A DNA stretch of 8,008 nt, taken from assembly GCA_947451875.1 (NCBI GenBank), contig CANGBE010000058.1:1-8008 (forward strand). The letters are read 5' to 3'. The position numbers and the translations under genes are program-made. How positions within the stretch are numbered: position 1 is the stretch's first letter; every line of letters begins with the position of its first letter. The notes under the pieces were generated by a model. That model saw nothing but the letters and a program-made list of their open reading frames with translations, made no database searches and was not told where the DNA came from. Below are positions 1 to 5,792 of the stretch, in pieces. The stretch comes from Sphingomonadaceae bacterium. Lineage in GTDB: Bacteria; Pseudomonadota; Alphaproteobacteria; Sphingomonadales; Sphingomonadaceae.

Positions 1-12
1 ACTAGCCATTAT

Positions 13-40
13 TTGCCAAACGCCATTCAGCCTCTATCTT
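13..40 (+). promoter_or_regulatory. Candidate sigma-70-type promoter for sppA
   Basis: A -35-like TTGCCA (13-18) is followed after 16 bases by a -10-like TATCTT (35-40). Transcription would begin near 47, leaving a leader of about 26 bases before the ATG at 73. This placement argues against the upstream TTG codon at 13 being the start of sppA. It is a match by eye to the general consensus, with no experimental support. Confidence 0.35.
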
Positions 41-72
41 TGGCGGATCAAATCAAAACAGGCACTCCCCAC

Positions 73-1965
73 ATGACCTTCGCACGCAAAGTCTGGCATC
101 TTCTTGTCGGCATCAAGGATGGCCTGGCGCTGCTGTTCCTGCTGTTGTTCTTTGGCGCGCTCTATGCCGTGCTGATGAGCCGCCCAAGCCCCGGGCAGGT
201 GCGCGAGGGCGCGCTGCTGCTGAAGCTGGATGGCACGGTGGTGGAAGAGCCTGAGGCGGCAGACGGGTTCAGCGCCCTGCTCGGCGGGTCGCTGCCGACC
301 AAGCAATACCGGGCCCGTGATCTGGTCCGGGCACTTGATGCCGCTACCACCGACGACAAGGTAAAGGCCGTGGTGCTCGATCTTTCGCGCTTCACCGGCG
401 GTGGCCTCGTCCACATGGAGGAAATCGGCGCGGCGCTTGACCGGGTGAAGGCGGCGAAGAAGCCAGTGCTGACCTATGCCTTTGGCTATGCCGACGATGG
501 CGTGATGCTGGCTGCCCATTCCAGTGAAGTCTGGGTCGATCCGATGGGCGGCGCGTTCATTCTCGGGCCGGGCGGGCAGAACATGTACTATGCCAAGCTG
601 CTGGAGCGCTTCAAGATCACCCCGCACGTTTACAAGGTCGGCACATACAAGGACTACGTTGAACCTTACGTCCGCAACGATATGTCTGCGCCCGCGCGGG
701 AAGCGCGCTCGGCCGTGCTGGGCGCGCTGTTCGATAGCTGGAAGGCAGACGTCAAGAAGGCGCGGCCCAAGGCCAACCTCGATCTCGTTACCAAGGATCC
801 CGCCGGCTGGTATAAGGCGGCTGCCGGCGACGGCGCGCAGGCGGCGCTCAATGCCGGTCTCGTCGACAAGGTGGGTGACCGCGTGGCCTTCGGCAAACAC
901 GTCGCCGAGCTGGTTGGCGAGGACAAGCTGGACGAAAAGCCCGGCGCCTTCGCGCATTCGACGCTCAAGGCCTTCCTCGCCAAGCATGAGGCAGAAACCA
1001 AAGGCAAAACCATCGCTGTCGTCACCATCGCGGGCGAGATTGTTGATGGCAAGGCCGGGCCGGGCAAGGCAGGCGGAGACCGCATCGCCGATCTGCTCGA
1101 TGGCAAGGATACCAAGGATATCAAAGCGCTGGTAATTCGCATCGATTCGCCCGGCGGATCGGTAACCGCATCGGAACGAATCCGCACGGCGATCGAACGG
1201 CAGAAGGCCAAGGGCATCCCGGTGGTCGTATCAATGGCCAATGTCGCAGCGAGCGGCGGCTATTGGGTCTCCACTCCGGGAACCCGCGTCTTTGCCGAGC
1301 CGGGCACAGTCACTGGGTCGATCGGCATCTTTGCGGTGGTCAATTCCTATGAAAAGGCGCTCGCCGGATATGGCGTGACCTCTGACGGCGTGCGCACCAC
1401 GCCGCTATCGGGCCAGCCCGACGTATTTGGCGGCTTCACGCCCGAGGTAGAAGCTTTGCTACAATCGAGCATCGAGCGCGGATACCAGCGTTTCATCGGC
1501 CTTGTCGGCAAGGCCCGCGGCAAAACGCCCGAGCAGGTCGATGCCATCGCGCAAGGCCGCGTGTGGGATGGCGGGACAGCGCGACAGCTGGGGCTGGTCG
1601 ACCAGTTCGGTTCGCTGGATGATGCTCTCAACTACGCCGCTGCGCAGGCCAAGCTCGAGTCGGGTGACTGGCACGCCTCCTATTTGGGGCAAAAGGAAAG
1701 CGGCTATTCCTCGCTGTTCGAGCGTATGACCGACGACGAAGATTCCTCCCCGCCCGAAGAGGGCGACATCTTTGCTATGCTGAACCACCGCCAGCAAAGC
1801 ATGGTGGAGCGCGCATTGACGCAAGCCAGCCACCTGTTGGGGGCGAGCGGGATGCAGGTCTATTGCCTGGAATGCCCGGCTCCAAATGCTCCGCAAGCTA
1901 AGTTAACGAAGCCCGCCGGTTGGCTGGGATGGGCTTACGAAGTAGGACTGCTCAGCCCATCATGA
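73..1965 (+). CDS. sppA: Signal peptide peptidase SppA, 67K type (protease IV, S49 family)
   Basis: Membrane-bound serine protease that degrades signal peptides left in the cytoplasmic membrane after secretion. The 630-residue product is close to the roughly 618 residues of the E. coli enzyme and has the duplicated two-domain S49 layout. A single N-terminal membrane anchor covers about residues 17-35 (LALLFLLLFFGALYAVLM). The catalytic dyad is recognisable: Lys193 in GTYKDYVEPY in the N-terminal half and Ser394 in AASGGYW in the C-terminal half. Their spacing of 201 residues matches the 200 between Lys209 and Ser409 of E. coli SppA. RIDSPGGSV, typical of the family, precedes the serine. The ATG at 73 was chosen over an in-frame TTG at 13 because it places the anchor directly at the N-terminus and has an AGG ten bases upstream. 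Near the C-terminus is a Cys598-x-x-Cys601 motif (CLEC), followed by a 29-residue tail. The gene appears to be monocistronic. Confidence 0.95.
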   Translation: MTFARKVWHLLVGIKDGLALLFLLLFFGALYAVLMSRPSPGQVREGALLLKLDGTVVEEPEAADGFSALLGGSLPTKQYRARDLVRALDAATTDDKVKAVVLDLSRFTGGGLVHMEEIGAALDRVKAAKKPVLTYAFGYADDGVMLAAHSSEVWVDPMGGAFILGPGGQNMYYAKLLERFKITPHVYKVGTYKDYVEPYVRNDMSAPAREARSAVLGALFDSWKADVKKARPKANLDLVTKDPAGWYKAAAGDGAQAALNAGLVDKVGDRVAFGKHVAELVGEDKLDEKPGAFAHSTLKAFLAKHEAETKGKTIAVVTIAGEIVDGKAGPGKAGGDRIADLLDGKDTKDIKALVIRIDSPGGSVTASERIRTAIERQKAKGIPVVVSMANVAASGGYWVSTPGTRVFAEPGTVTGSIGIFAVVNSYEKALAGYGVTSDGVRTTPLSGQPDVFGGFTPEVEALLQSSIERGYQRFIGLVGKARGKTPEQVDAIAQGRVWDGGTARQLGLVDQFGSLDDALNYAAAQAKLESGDWHASYLGQKESGYSSLFERMTDDEDSSPPEEGDIFAMLNHRQQSMVERALTQASHLLGASGMQVYCLECPAPNAPQAKLTKPAGWLGWAYEVGLLSPS

Positions 1966-1996
1966 GTTTATGTGGTTTCCAGCCGCGCAGTCCCGC

Positions 1997-2025
1997 TTGC
2001 CCTTTGCGCCCCAAGCCACTAAGGG
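1997..2025 (+). promoter_or_regulatory. Possible promoter for tRNA-Leu (and tig)
   Basis: TTGCCC (1997-2002) and TAAGGG (2020-2025) are separated by 17 bases and would start transcription about 25 bases before the tRNA. The -10 match is poor. The same bases include a 6-bp inverted repeat (GCCCTT 1999-2004, AAGGGC 2021-2026), so another reading is possible. This is the best candidate seen in the 91 bases between sppA and the tRNA. Confidence 0.25.
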
Positions 2026-2056
2026 CCAGCGCCTGAATTTTGGCTTCGTTTAGATC

Positions 2057-2141
2057 GCGGGCGTGGCGGAATTGGTAGACGCGCTGGTTTTAGGTACCAG
2101 TATCGTAAGATGTGGGGGTTCGAGTCCCTTCGCCCGCACCA
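2057..2141 (+). tRNA. tRNA-Leu (anticodon UAG)
   Basis: A complete class II cloverleaf of 85 bases with encoded CCA. The acceptor stem GCGGGCG (2057-2063) pairs perfectly with CGCCCGC (2131-2137), followed by discriminator A and CCA (2139-2141). The anticodon stem CTGGT/ACCAG (2084-2088, 2096-2100) encloses loop TTTAGGT, giving anticodon UAG at 2091-2093, which reads CUA and, by wobble, other CUN leucine codons. The long variable arm expected for leucine has an ATC/GAT stem. The T arm is GGGGG-TTCGAGT-CCCTT. No terminator is visible between this tRNA and tig, so read-through into tig is plausible. Confidence 0.97.
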
Positions 2142-2176
2142 GTTCCACCCGGCAACAGGATCGGCGAATCGTCAGC

Positions 2177-2218
2177 ATGGATGAGCGCGAAAGCGCATGT
2201 GAAAAAGGCTTGAGTTGA
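2177..2218 (+). promoter_or_regulatory. tig leader: GNRA-capped hairpin and possible 13-codon upstream reading frame
   Basis: In the short tRNA-tig spacer, GCGC-GAAA-GCGC (2185-2196) can form a four-pair stem with a GNRA tetraloop, ending 8 bases before the AAGG ribosome-binding site (2205-2208). A 13-codon frame (MDERESACEKGLS) runs from ATG 2177 to a TGA at 2216-2218, one base before the tig ATG. No good ribosome-binding site precedes ATG 2177, so translation of this frame is doubtful. A regulatory role is inference only. Confidence 0.25.
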
Positions 2219-2219
2219 A

Positions 2220-3749
2220 ATGCAGATTGTCGAGACCAGCAATGAAGGCCTGAAGCGGGCCTATACCATCACGATCACCGCCAAGGCGATTTCCGCGCGT
2301 ATCGAAGGTGAAGTCACCAAGATCGCCCCGCAGGTTCGCATGCCCGGCTTCCGCCCCGGCAAGGTGCCCGCCAATCTCGTCAAGAAGATGCACGGCCCGC
2401 AGCTGCATCAGGATGCGCTGAACACCTCGATCCGTGAAGCGATGGACAAGCTGGTGGCTGACAACAAGCTGCGCCCCGCGATGCAGCCTGCCGTGTCGCT
2501 CGGCGATGGCTATGAAGAAGGCAAGGATGCCGAGCTGACAGTCGCTCTGGAAATCCTGCCCGAGATCAAGTCGCCCAGCCTTGAAGGCCTGAAGCTCGAT
2601 AAGCTGGTTGTTCCGGTTTCCGATGCCGAAGTGACTGAGTCTATCGCCAAGATCGCTGCCGGTTCGAAGAGCTATACCGATGCCAAGAAGGGCAAGAAGG
2701 CCGAAGACGGCGATCAGCTGATCATCGATTTCGTCGGCAAGCTCGATGGCGTGGAATTTGAAGGCGGCAAGGCTGAAGACGCCGCGCTGGTGATCGGCTC
2801 GGGCCAGTTCATCCCCGGCTTCGAAGAACAGCTCACCGGCGTGAAGGCTGGCGACGAGAAGATCATCACCGTTACCTTCCCCAAGGACTATCAGGCCGCA
2901 AACCTGAAGGGCAAGGACGCCACTTTCGACGTAACCGTTAAGGCCGTGAAGGTTCCGGGCGAAGCCAAGCTCGATGACGATTTCGCCAAGACGCTGGGTC
3001 TTGATAGCCTTGAAGTGCTGCAGGGCTTGCTGCGTGGCCAGCTTGAGCAGGAAACTGCCGGCCTGACCCGCACCCAGATGAAGCGCCAGCTGCTCGACAA
3101 GCTGGCCGCCGATCACGATTTCGACGTGCCGCCCTCGATGGTCGAGGCTGAGTTCGAGCAGATCTGGAACCAGCTTCTGCAGGAAACGAAGGGTGAAGAA
3201 GATCCTGAGGCTGCTCTCAAGGAAATCGAAGCCGAGAAGGAAGATTATCGCGCCATCGCCGTGCGCCGGGTTCGCCTTGGTCTGCTGCTTTCCGAAATTG
3301 GCCAGGCAAATGGCGTTGAGGTCACCCAGCAGGAAATGAACATGCTGGTTCAGCAGGCTGTGCAGCAGTACCGCCAGGAAGATCGCCAGCGCTTCGTCGA
3401 ATACATCCAGAATGAGCCGCTCGCTGCTGCCCAGCTGCGCGCTCCGCTTTATGAGGACAAGGTTGTCGACTTCCTGTTCGACAAGGCCGAAGTCACAGAA
3501 AAGACAGTGACCAAAGAAGAGCTTCAGGCAGCGATCGAAGCTGAAGAAGGCGCCGCTGCCGCTGCTCCTGCCAAGAAGCCTGCTGCAAAGAAGGCTCCGG
3601 CCAAGAAGGCTGAGGCCAAGGCTGAAGCCGCTCCTGCCGAGGAAGCCAAGCCTGCTGCCAAGAAGGCCGCCGCTCCCAAGCAGGAAGCTGCGCCAAAGGC
3701 TGAAAAGGCCGAGGCCGCTCCCGCCAAGAAGGCTGCTGCCAAGAAGTAA
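2220..3749 (+). CDS. tig: Trigger factor, ribosome-associated chaperone and peptidyl-prolyl isomerase, with long basic tail
   Basis: Cytosolic chaperone that docks at the ribosomal exit tunnel and shields nascent chains. The 509 residues show the canonical order. The N-terminal ribosome-binding domain (about 1-115) carries the docking signature GFRPGKVP at 43-50. The FKBP-type isomerase domain (about 160-245) includes GSGQFIPGFEEQLTG and FPKDY. The helical chaperone domain follows, to about 437. The N-terminus MQIVETSNEGLKR aligns with the usual family start, and an AAGG lies 11 bases upstream of the ATG, fixing the start. E. coli trigger factor has 432 residues. The excess here is a low-complexity tail (about 441-509) of Ala, Lys, Pro and Glu with PAKK/PAAKK repeats and a net positive charge. 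It lies 78 bases after tRNA-Leu, possibly in the same transcript, and ends before a strong terminator. Confidence 0.97.
   Translation: MQIVETSNEGLKRAYTITITAKAISARIEGEVTKIAPQVRMPGFRPGKVPANLVKKMHGPQLHQDALNTSIREAMDKLVADNKLRPAMQPAVSLGDGYEEGKDAELTVALEILPEIKSPSLEGLKLDKLVVPVSDAEVTESIAKIAAGSKSYTDAKKGKKAEDGDQLIIDFVGKLDGVEFEGGKAEDAALVIGSGQFIPGFEEQLTGVKAGDEKIITVTFPKDYQAANLKGKDATFDVTVKAVKVPGEAKLDDDFAKTLGLDSLEVLQGLLRGQLEQETAGLTRTQMKRQLLDKLAADHDFDVPPSMVEAEFEQIWNQLLQETKGEEDPEAALKEIEAEKEDYRAIAVRRVRLGLLLSEIGQANGVEVTQQEMNMLVQQAVQQYRQEDRQRFVEYIQNEPLAAAQLRAPLYEDKVVDFLFDKAEVTEKTVTKEELQAAIEAEEGAAAAAPAKKPAAKKAPAKKAEAKAEAAPAEEAKPAAKKAAAPKQEAAPKAEKAEAAPAKKAAAKK
3540..3746 (+). repeat. Low-complexity repeat encoding the Ala/Lys-rich trigger factor tail
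   Basis: The 3' end of tig is internally repetitive. The nonamer GCCAAGAAG (Ala-Lys-Lys) occurs in frame five times, at 3570, 3600, 3657, 3723 and 3738. It is interspersed with Ala-Pro-Ala and Glu-Ala units. Counting residues 441-509 gives 17 Lys against 9 Glu. Such repeats are prone to length changes by slippage, so the tail length may vary between strains. Confidence 0.85.
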
Positions 3750-3784
3750 TCCGCCTATTCCGCAAGGACTTAAGGCTGACCAAG

Positions 3785-3818
3785 CGGCCCGGTGCGTTTA
3801 GGCGCGCCGGGCCGTTTT
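3785..3818 (+). terminator. Rho-independent terminator of tig
   Basis: CGGCCCGG (3785-3792) pairs perfectly with CCGGGCCG (3807-3814). An inner TGCG/CGCG pairing with one G-U extends this to a 12-bp stem with loop TTTAGG. TTTT follows immediately (3815-3818). It lies 36 bases after the tig stop. On the opposite strand the stem is not followed by a T run, so it is oriented for tig and would be a weak terminator for rluE, which ends 11 bases beyond it. Confidence 0.9.
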
Positions 3819-3828
3819 GCGTCAGGGC

Positions 3829-4377
3829 TTAGGCTATGACCTCGCGCCATCCCCCCGGCGCAATGCCTTCCACCGTCCATTCGCCAATCGCCCAGCGCAC
3901 CAGGCGCAAGGTGGGATGGCCCACGGCAGCGGTCATGCGGCGCACTTGACGGTTTTTCCCCTCGCGGATCGTCAGCCTGATCCAGCAATCGGGTACGGTT
4001 TTGCGAAAACGAACTGGCGGATCGCGAGGCCAGAGCTGGGGATCGTCAATCCGCTCCGCCTCTGCGGGGAGTGTGCGGCCATCTTTCAGCAATACACCTT
4101 GGCGCAGGGCTTTAAGGCTGGCTTCCGCAATATCGCCATCAACCTGCACCAGATAGGTCTTGGCCATCTTGAACTTCGGCTCGGCAATCCGCGCCTGCAG
4201 CCTGCCGTCATCGGTCAGCAGCAGCAAGCCCTCGCTGTCCATATCGAGGCGGCCGGCGGGATAGACGCCGGGCGCGTCGATAAAATTTGACAGCGTCGGG
4301 CGCGGCGAGGGGCTGCTGCGATCGGTGAACTGCGGCAGGACGCCAAAGGGCTTGTTGAACAGGATCAGGCGCGACAT
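3829..4377 (-). CDS. rluE: 23S rRNA pseudouridine synthase RluE (RsuA/RluB/E/F family)
   Basis: Isomerises a uridine of 23S rRNA to pseudouridine; the E. coli orthologue acts on U2457 near the peptidyl transferase centre. The 182-residue protein starts directly with the catalytic fold (LILFNKPFGVLPQFTD). It carries the family catalytic motif AGRLDMDSEGLL, with nucleophilic Asp45, and the C-terminal signature REGKNRQVRRMTAAVGHPTL. The phrases FNKP..VLPQFTD, LWPRDPPVR and GVLLKDGRTLPA resemble RluE more than RsuA, RluB or RluF. No S4 RNA-binding domain precedes the core, also as in RluE. The gene starts 6 bases after the roxA stop. Its ribosome-binding site GAAGGG (4392-4387) is formed by the last two sense codons of roxA, so the pair is very likely cotranscribed and translationally coupled. 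It converges on tig. Confidence 0.92.
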   Translation of the reverse strand: MSRLILFNKPFGVLPQFTDRSSPSPRPTLSNFIDAPGVYPAGRLDMDSEGLLLLTDDGRLQARIAEPKFKMAKTYLVQVDGDIAEASLKALRQGVLLKDGRTLPAEAERIDDPQLWPRDPPVRFRKTVPDCWIRLTIREGKNRQVRRMTAAVGHPTLRLVRWAIGEWTVEGIAPGGWREVIA

Positions 4378-4383
4378 CTGCGG

Positions 4384-5532
4384 TTACCCTTCGTCAAAGC
4401 CCAGGCTCCCCTGATTGAACAGGGTTGCAATCAGATCCATTGCCGCGTCCGATTTCAGTGCCTCCGGCCCGGGTTCAACAACGCTGTTCGCGCACAAATG
4501 CTTGGCAAATGCGGCAGTCGCGCCGGTGCAATCATGGCTCCCACCATCGACAAACAGCAGCACCGAGCCTTGCTCCCCGTACACAAACGCAAAGCGGCTG
4601 GCCGGATTGCGGAGCAATGGCTCGCCGCCGGCCAGAGCCTCACGCAACTCCTCAACGGTGAACGGTTCCTCTGGTCCCCAATCCACCTCGGGATATTTGC
4701 GAGTAGACGTATATTCGCCAAACCAACGCGCAAAGGCATCCTTGTCGCCCAGCTTTTCGGTGACCATCGCGTGCAGCGCTTCCAGAGCATCGGCGCCAAT
4801 CTCGCCGGGGTTGCTTTGCGCCTTCAGTTGCGGGTCTTCGTAGCGATCATCGTCGACCAGTTCTTCCAGCAGATCATCCGCCCAGCCGCCAATCAGTTCG
4901 GCCCGCGACGGGGCGCGGAAACCGATCGAATAGGTCATGCAATCATCGCCGACTGCGACACCATTATGGGCAAAGCGTGGCGGCACGTAGAGAATGTCGC
5001 CCGGTTCGAGAAGCCATTCTTCAGTCGGCTGGAAATCGGCGAGCAGGCGCAGATCATCGTGCGGCAGCAGCGGCGTATCTTCGTCACAGCGCGGCCCCAC
5101 CTGCCAACGCCGCTGGCCAAGGCCCTGAATCAGGAACACGTCATAGTGATCGAAATGCGGCCCCACCCCGCCGCCATCGCTGGCATAGGAGACCATCACA
5201 TCGTCGATCCGCCAGTTCGGCACAAAGCGAAAGTCATCGAGCAGCGCGGCGACTGCTGGAACGTGATGGTCCACCGCCTGCACCAGCAAGGTCCACGGCA
5301 TCTTGCCCAGCGCGCCAAAGCGGTCCTCGGGGAAGGGGCCATGCTCAGCCTCCCAGCGCTCACGATCGAGCGTGATCAGCCGCGCCTCGACATGATCCTC
5401 GCAGGCGAGCCCGGCAAGGTCATCAGGATCGAGCGGATTGGCCCAGGTGCCAAAGGCCCCGCGGATCAGCAGCGGCTTCTTCTGCCAGGTATCGCGCAGG
5501 AAAGCGTGGGTATCGAAGTTTTCAAATGGCAT
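4384..5532 (-). CDS. roxA: Ribosomal oxygenase RoxA/YcfD-like: 50S protein L16 arginine 3-hydroxylase (JmjC/cupin)
   Basis: Iron(II)- and 2-oxoglutarate-dependent dioxygenase; the E. coli homologue YcfD hydroxylates Arg81 of ribosomal protein L16. The 382-residue protein resembles YcfD (373 residues) along its length: an N-terminal WQKKPLLIRGAF, then DDLAGLA and HGPF, then the JmjC/cupin core. The iron ligands are His126 and Asp128 in GGGVGPHFDHYDVFLIQG and His189 in PPRFAHNG, after LEPGDILYVPP. They fit His125/Asp127/His187 of YcfD. The RRW at 141-143 lies where YcfD has its 2-oxoglutarate-binding arginine. A GFRAP motif follows at 204-208, then a C-terminal region corresponding to the dimerisation and winged-helix parts. 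The ribosome-binding site is weak (GAG, five bases before the ATG). The gene is first in a two-gene operon with rluE, six bases apart. A long-range inverted repeat lies just upstream. Confidence 0.9.
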   Translation of the reverse strand: MPFENFDTHAFLRDTWQKKPLLIRGAFGTWANPLDPDDLAGLACEDHVEARLITLDRERWEAEHGPFPEDRFGALGKMPWTLLVQAVDHHVPAVAALLDDFRFVPNWRIDDVMVSYASDGGGVGPHFDHYDVFLIQGLGQRRWQVGPRCDEDTPLLPHDDLRLLADFQPTEEWLLEPGDILYVPPRFAHNGVAVGDDCMTYSIGFRAPSRAELIGGWADDLLEELVDDDRYEDPQLKAQSNPGEIGADALEALHAMVTEKLGDKDAFARWFGEYTSTRKYPEVDWGPEEPFTVEELREALAGGEPLLRNPASRFAFVYGEQGSVLLFVDGGSHDCTGATAAFAKHLCANSVVEPGPEALKSDAAMDLIATLFNQGSLGFDEG

Positions 5533-5792
5533 GAATGCTCACAATGCGCCTGAACCCAAAGGGCCGGGAAGGGTTGGCCTTAGCACATGCTGGCACCAAT
5601 AGCGGCCTGATCGTTGGCATGCCGAGTGAGCCAAGATTGCTGGGTCTGACACTACGAATGCGACAGTAGGGGTTCAGGCGGGATGTCCAAAGCGTGAAGA
5701 ACGGACGGCAGCCTTGTTGTCGTATCCGGAATGGCAACTATCAGGCGAGATCATCCAATAATCCGCCATGCGTATGCTGGCTCAGCCCCCAC
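5533..5792. other. Intergenic region between amidase and roxA, no supported gene
   Basis: This 260-base gap lies downstream of the amidase and upstream of roxA. Bases 5581-5760 are about 54% G+C by hand count, lower than the flanking genes (around 60-65%). The open frames here (for example 5737-5522 on the - strand, 71 codons) show no recognisable domain and overlap the roxA start. I see no convincing roxA promoter and no strong terminator for the amidase. The one clear structure is the inverted repeat at 5541-5557 and 5670-5686. Confidence 0.6.
5541..5686. repeat. Long-range inverted repeat upstream of roxA
   Basis: CGCCTGAACCC (5547-5557) is perfectly inverted as GGGTTCAGGCG (5670-5680). 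After three mismatched positions, ACA (5541-5543) and TGT (5684-5686) extend the pairing to 14 of 17 positions. The arms enclose 112 bases. The proximal arm ends next to the weak roxA ribosome-binding site (5538-5540). No clear target-site duplication flanks the arms. The span could be a small non-autonomous element, a long stem-loop in the roxA leader, a pair of protein-binding sites, or chance. Confidence 0.5.

Noticed and set aside
13..72. TTG start at 13 for a 650-residue SppA
   Set aside because: It would put 20 hydrophilic residues before the membrane anchor and would use bases that look like the -35 of the promoter; the ATG at 73 fits family length and the RBS better.
34..987. A 317-codon open frame on the - strand opposite sppA
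   Set aside because: It lies wholly antisense to a well-supported gene, shows no recognisable domain, and such long antisense frames are common in high-G+C DNA with strong codon bias.
1928..1961. Possible sppA terminator from the 8-bp inverted repeat at the 3' end of the gene
   Set aside because: The loop is 18 bases, the stem lies within the coding region, and no proper T run follows.
3493..3783. Antisense frames opposite the tig tail
   Set aside because: They are translations of the complementary strand of the GCCAAGAAG repeats and are compositional artefacts.
4498..5553. A 351-codon open frame on the + strand opposite roxA
   Set aside because: It is antisense to roxA, whose motifs are clear along its length; no domain, ribosome-binding site or context supports the + strand frame.
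5522..5737. 71-codon frame on the - strand in the amidase-roxA gap
   Set aside because: No recognisable motif, no good ribosome-binding site, and it overlaps the roxA start; probably noncoding.
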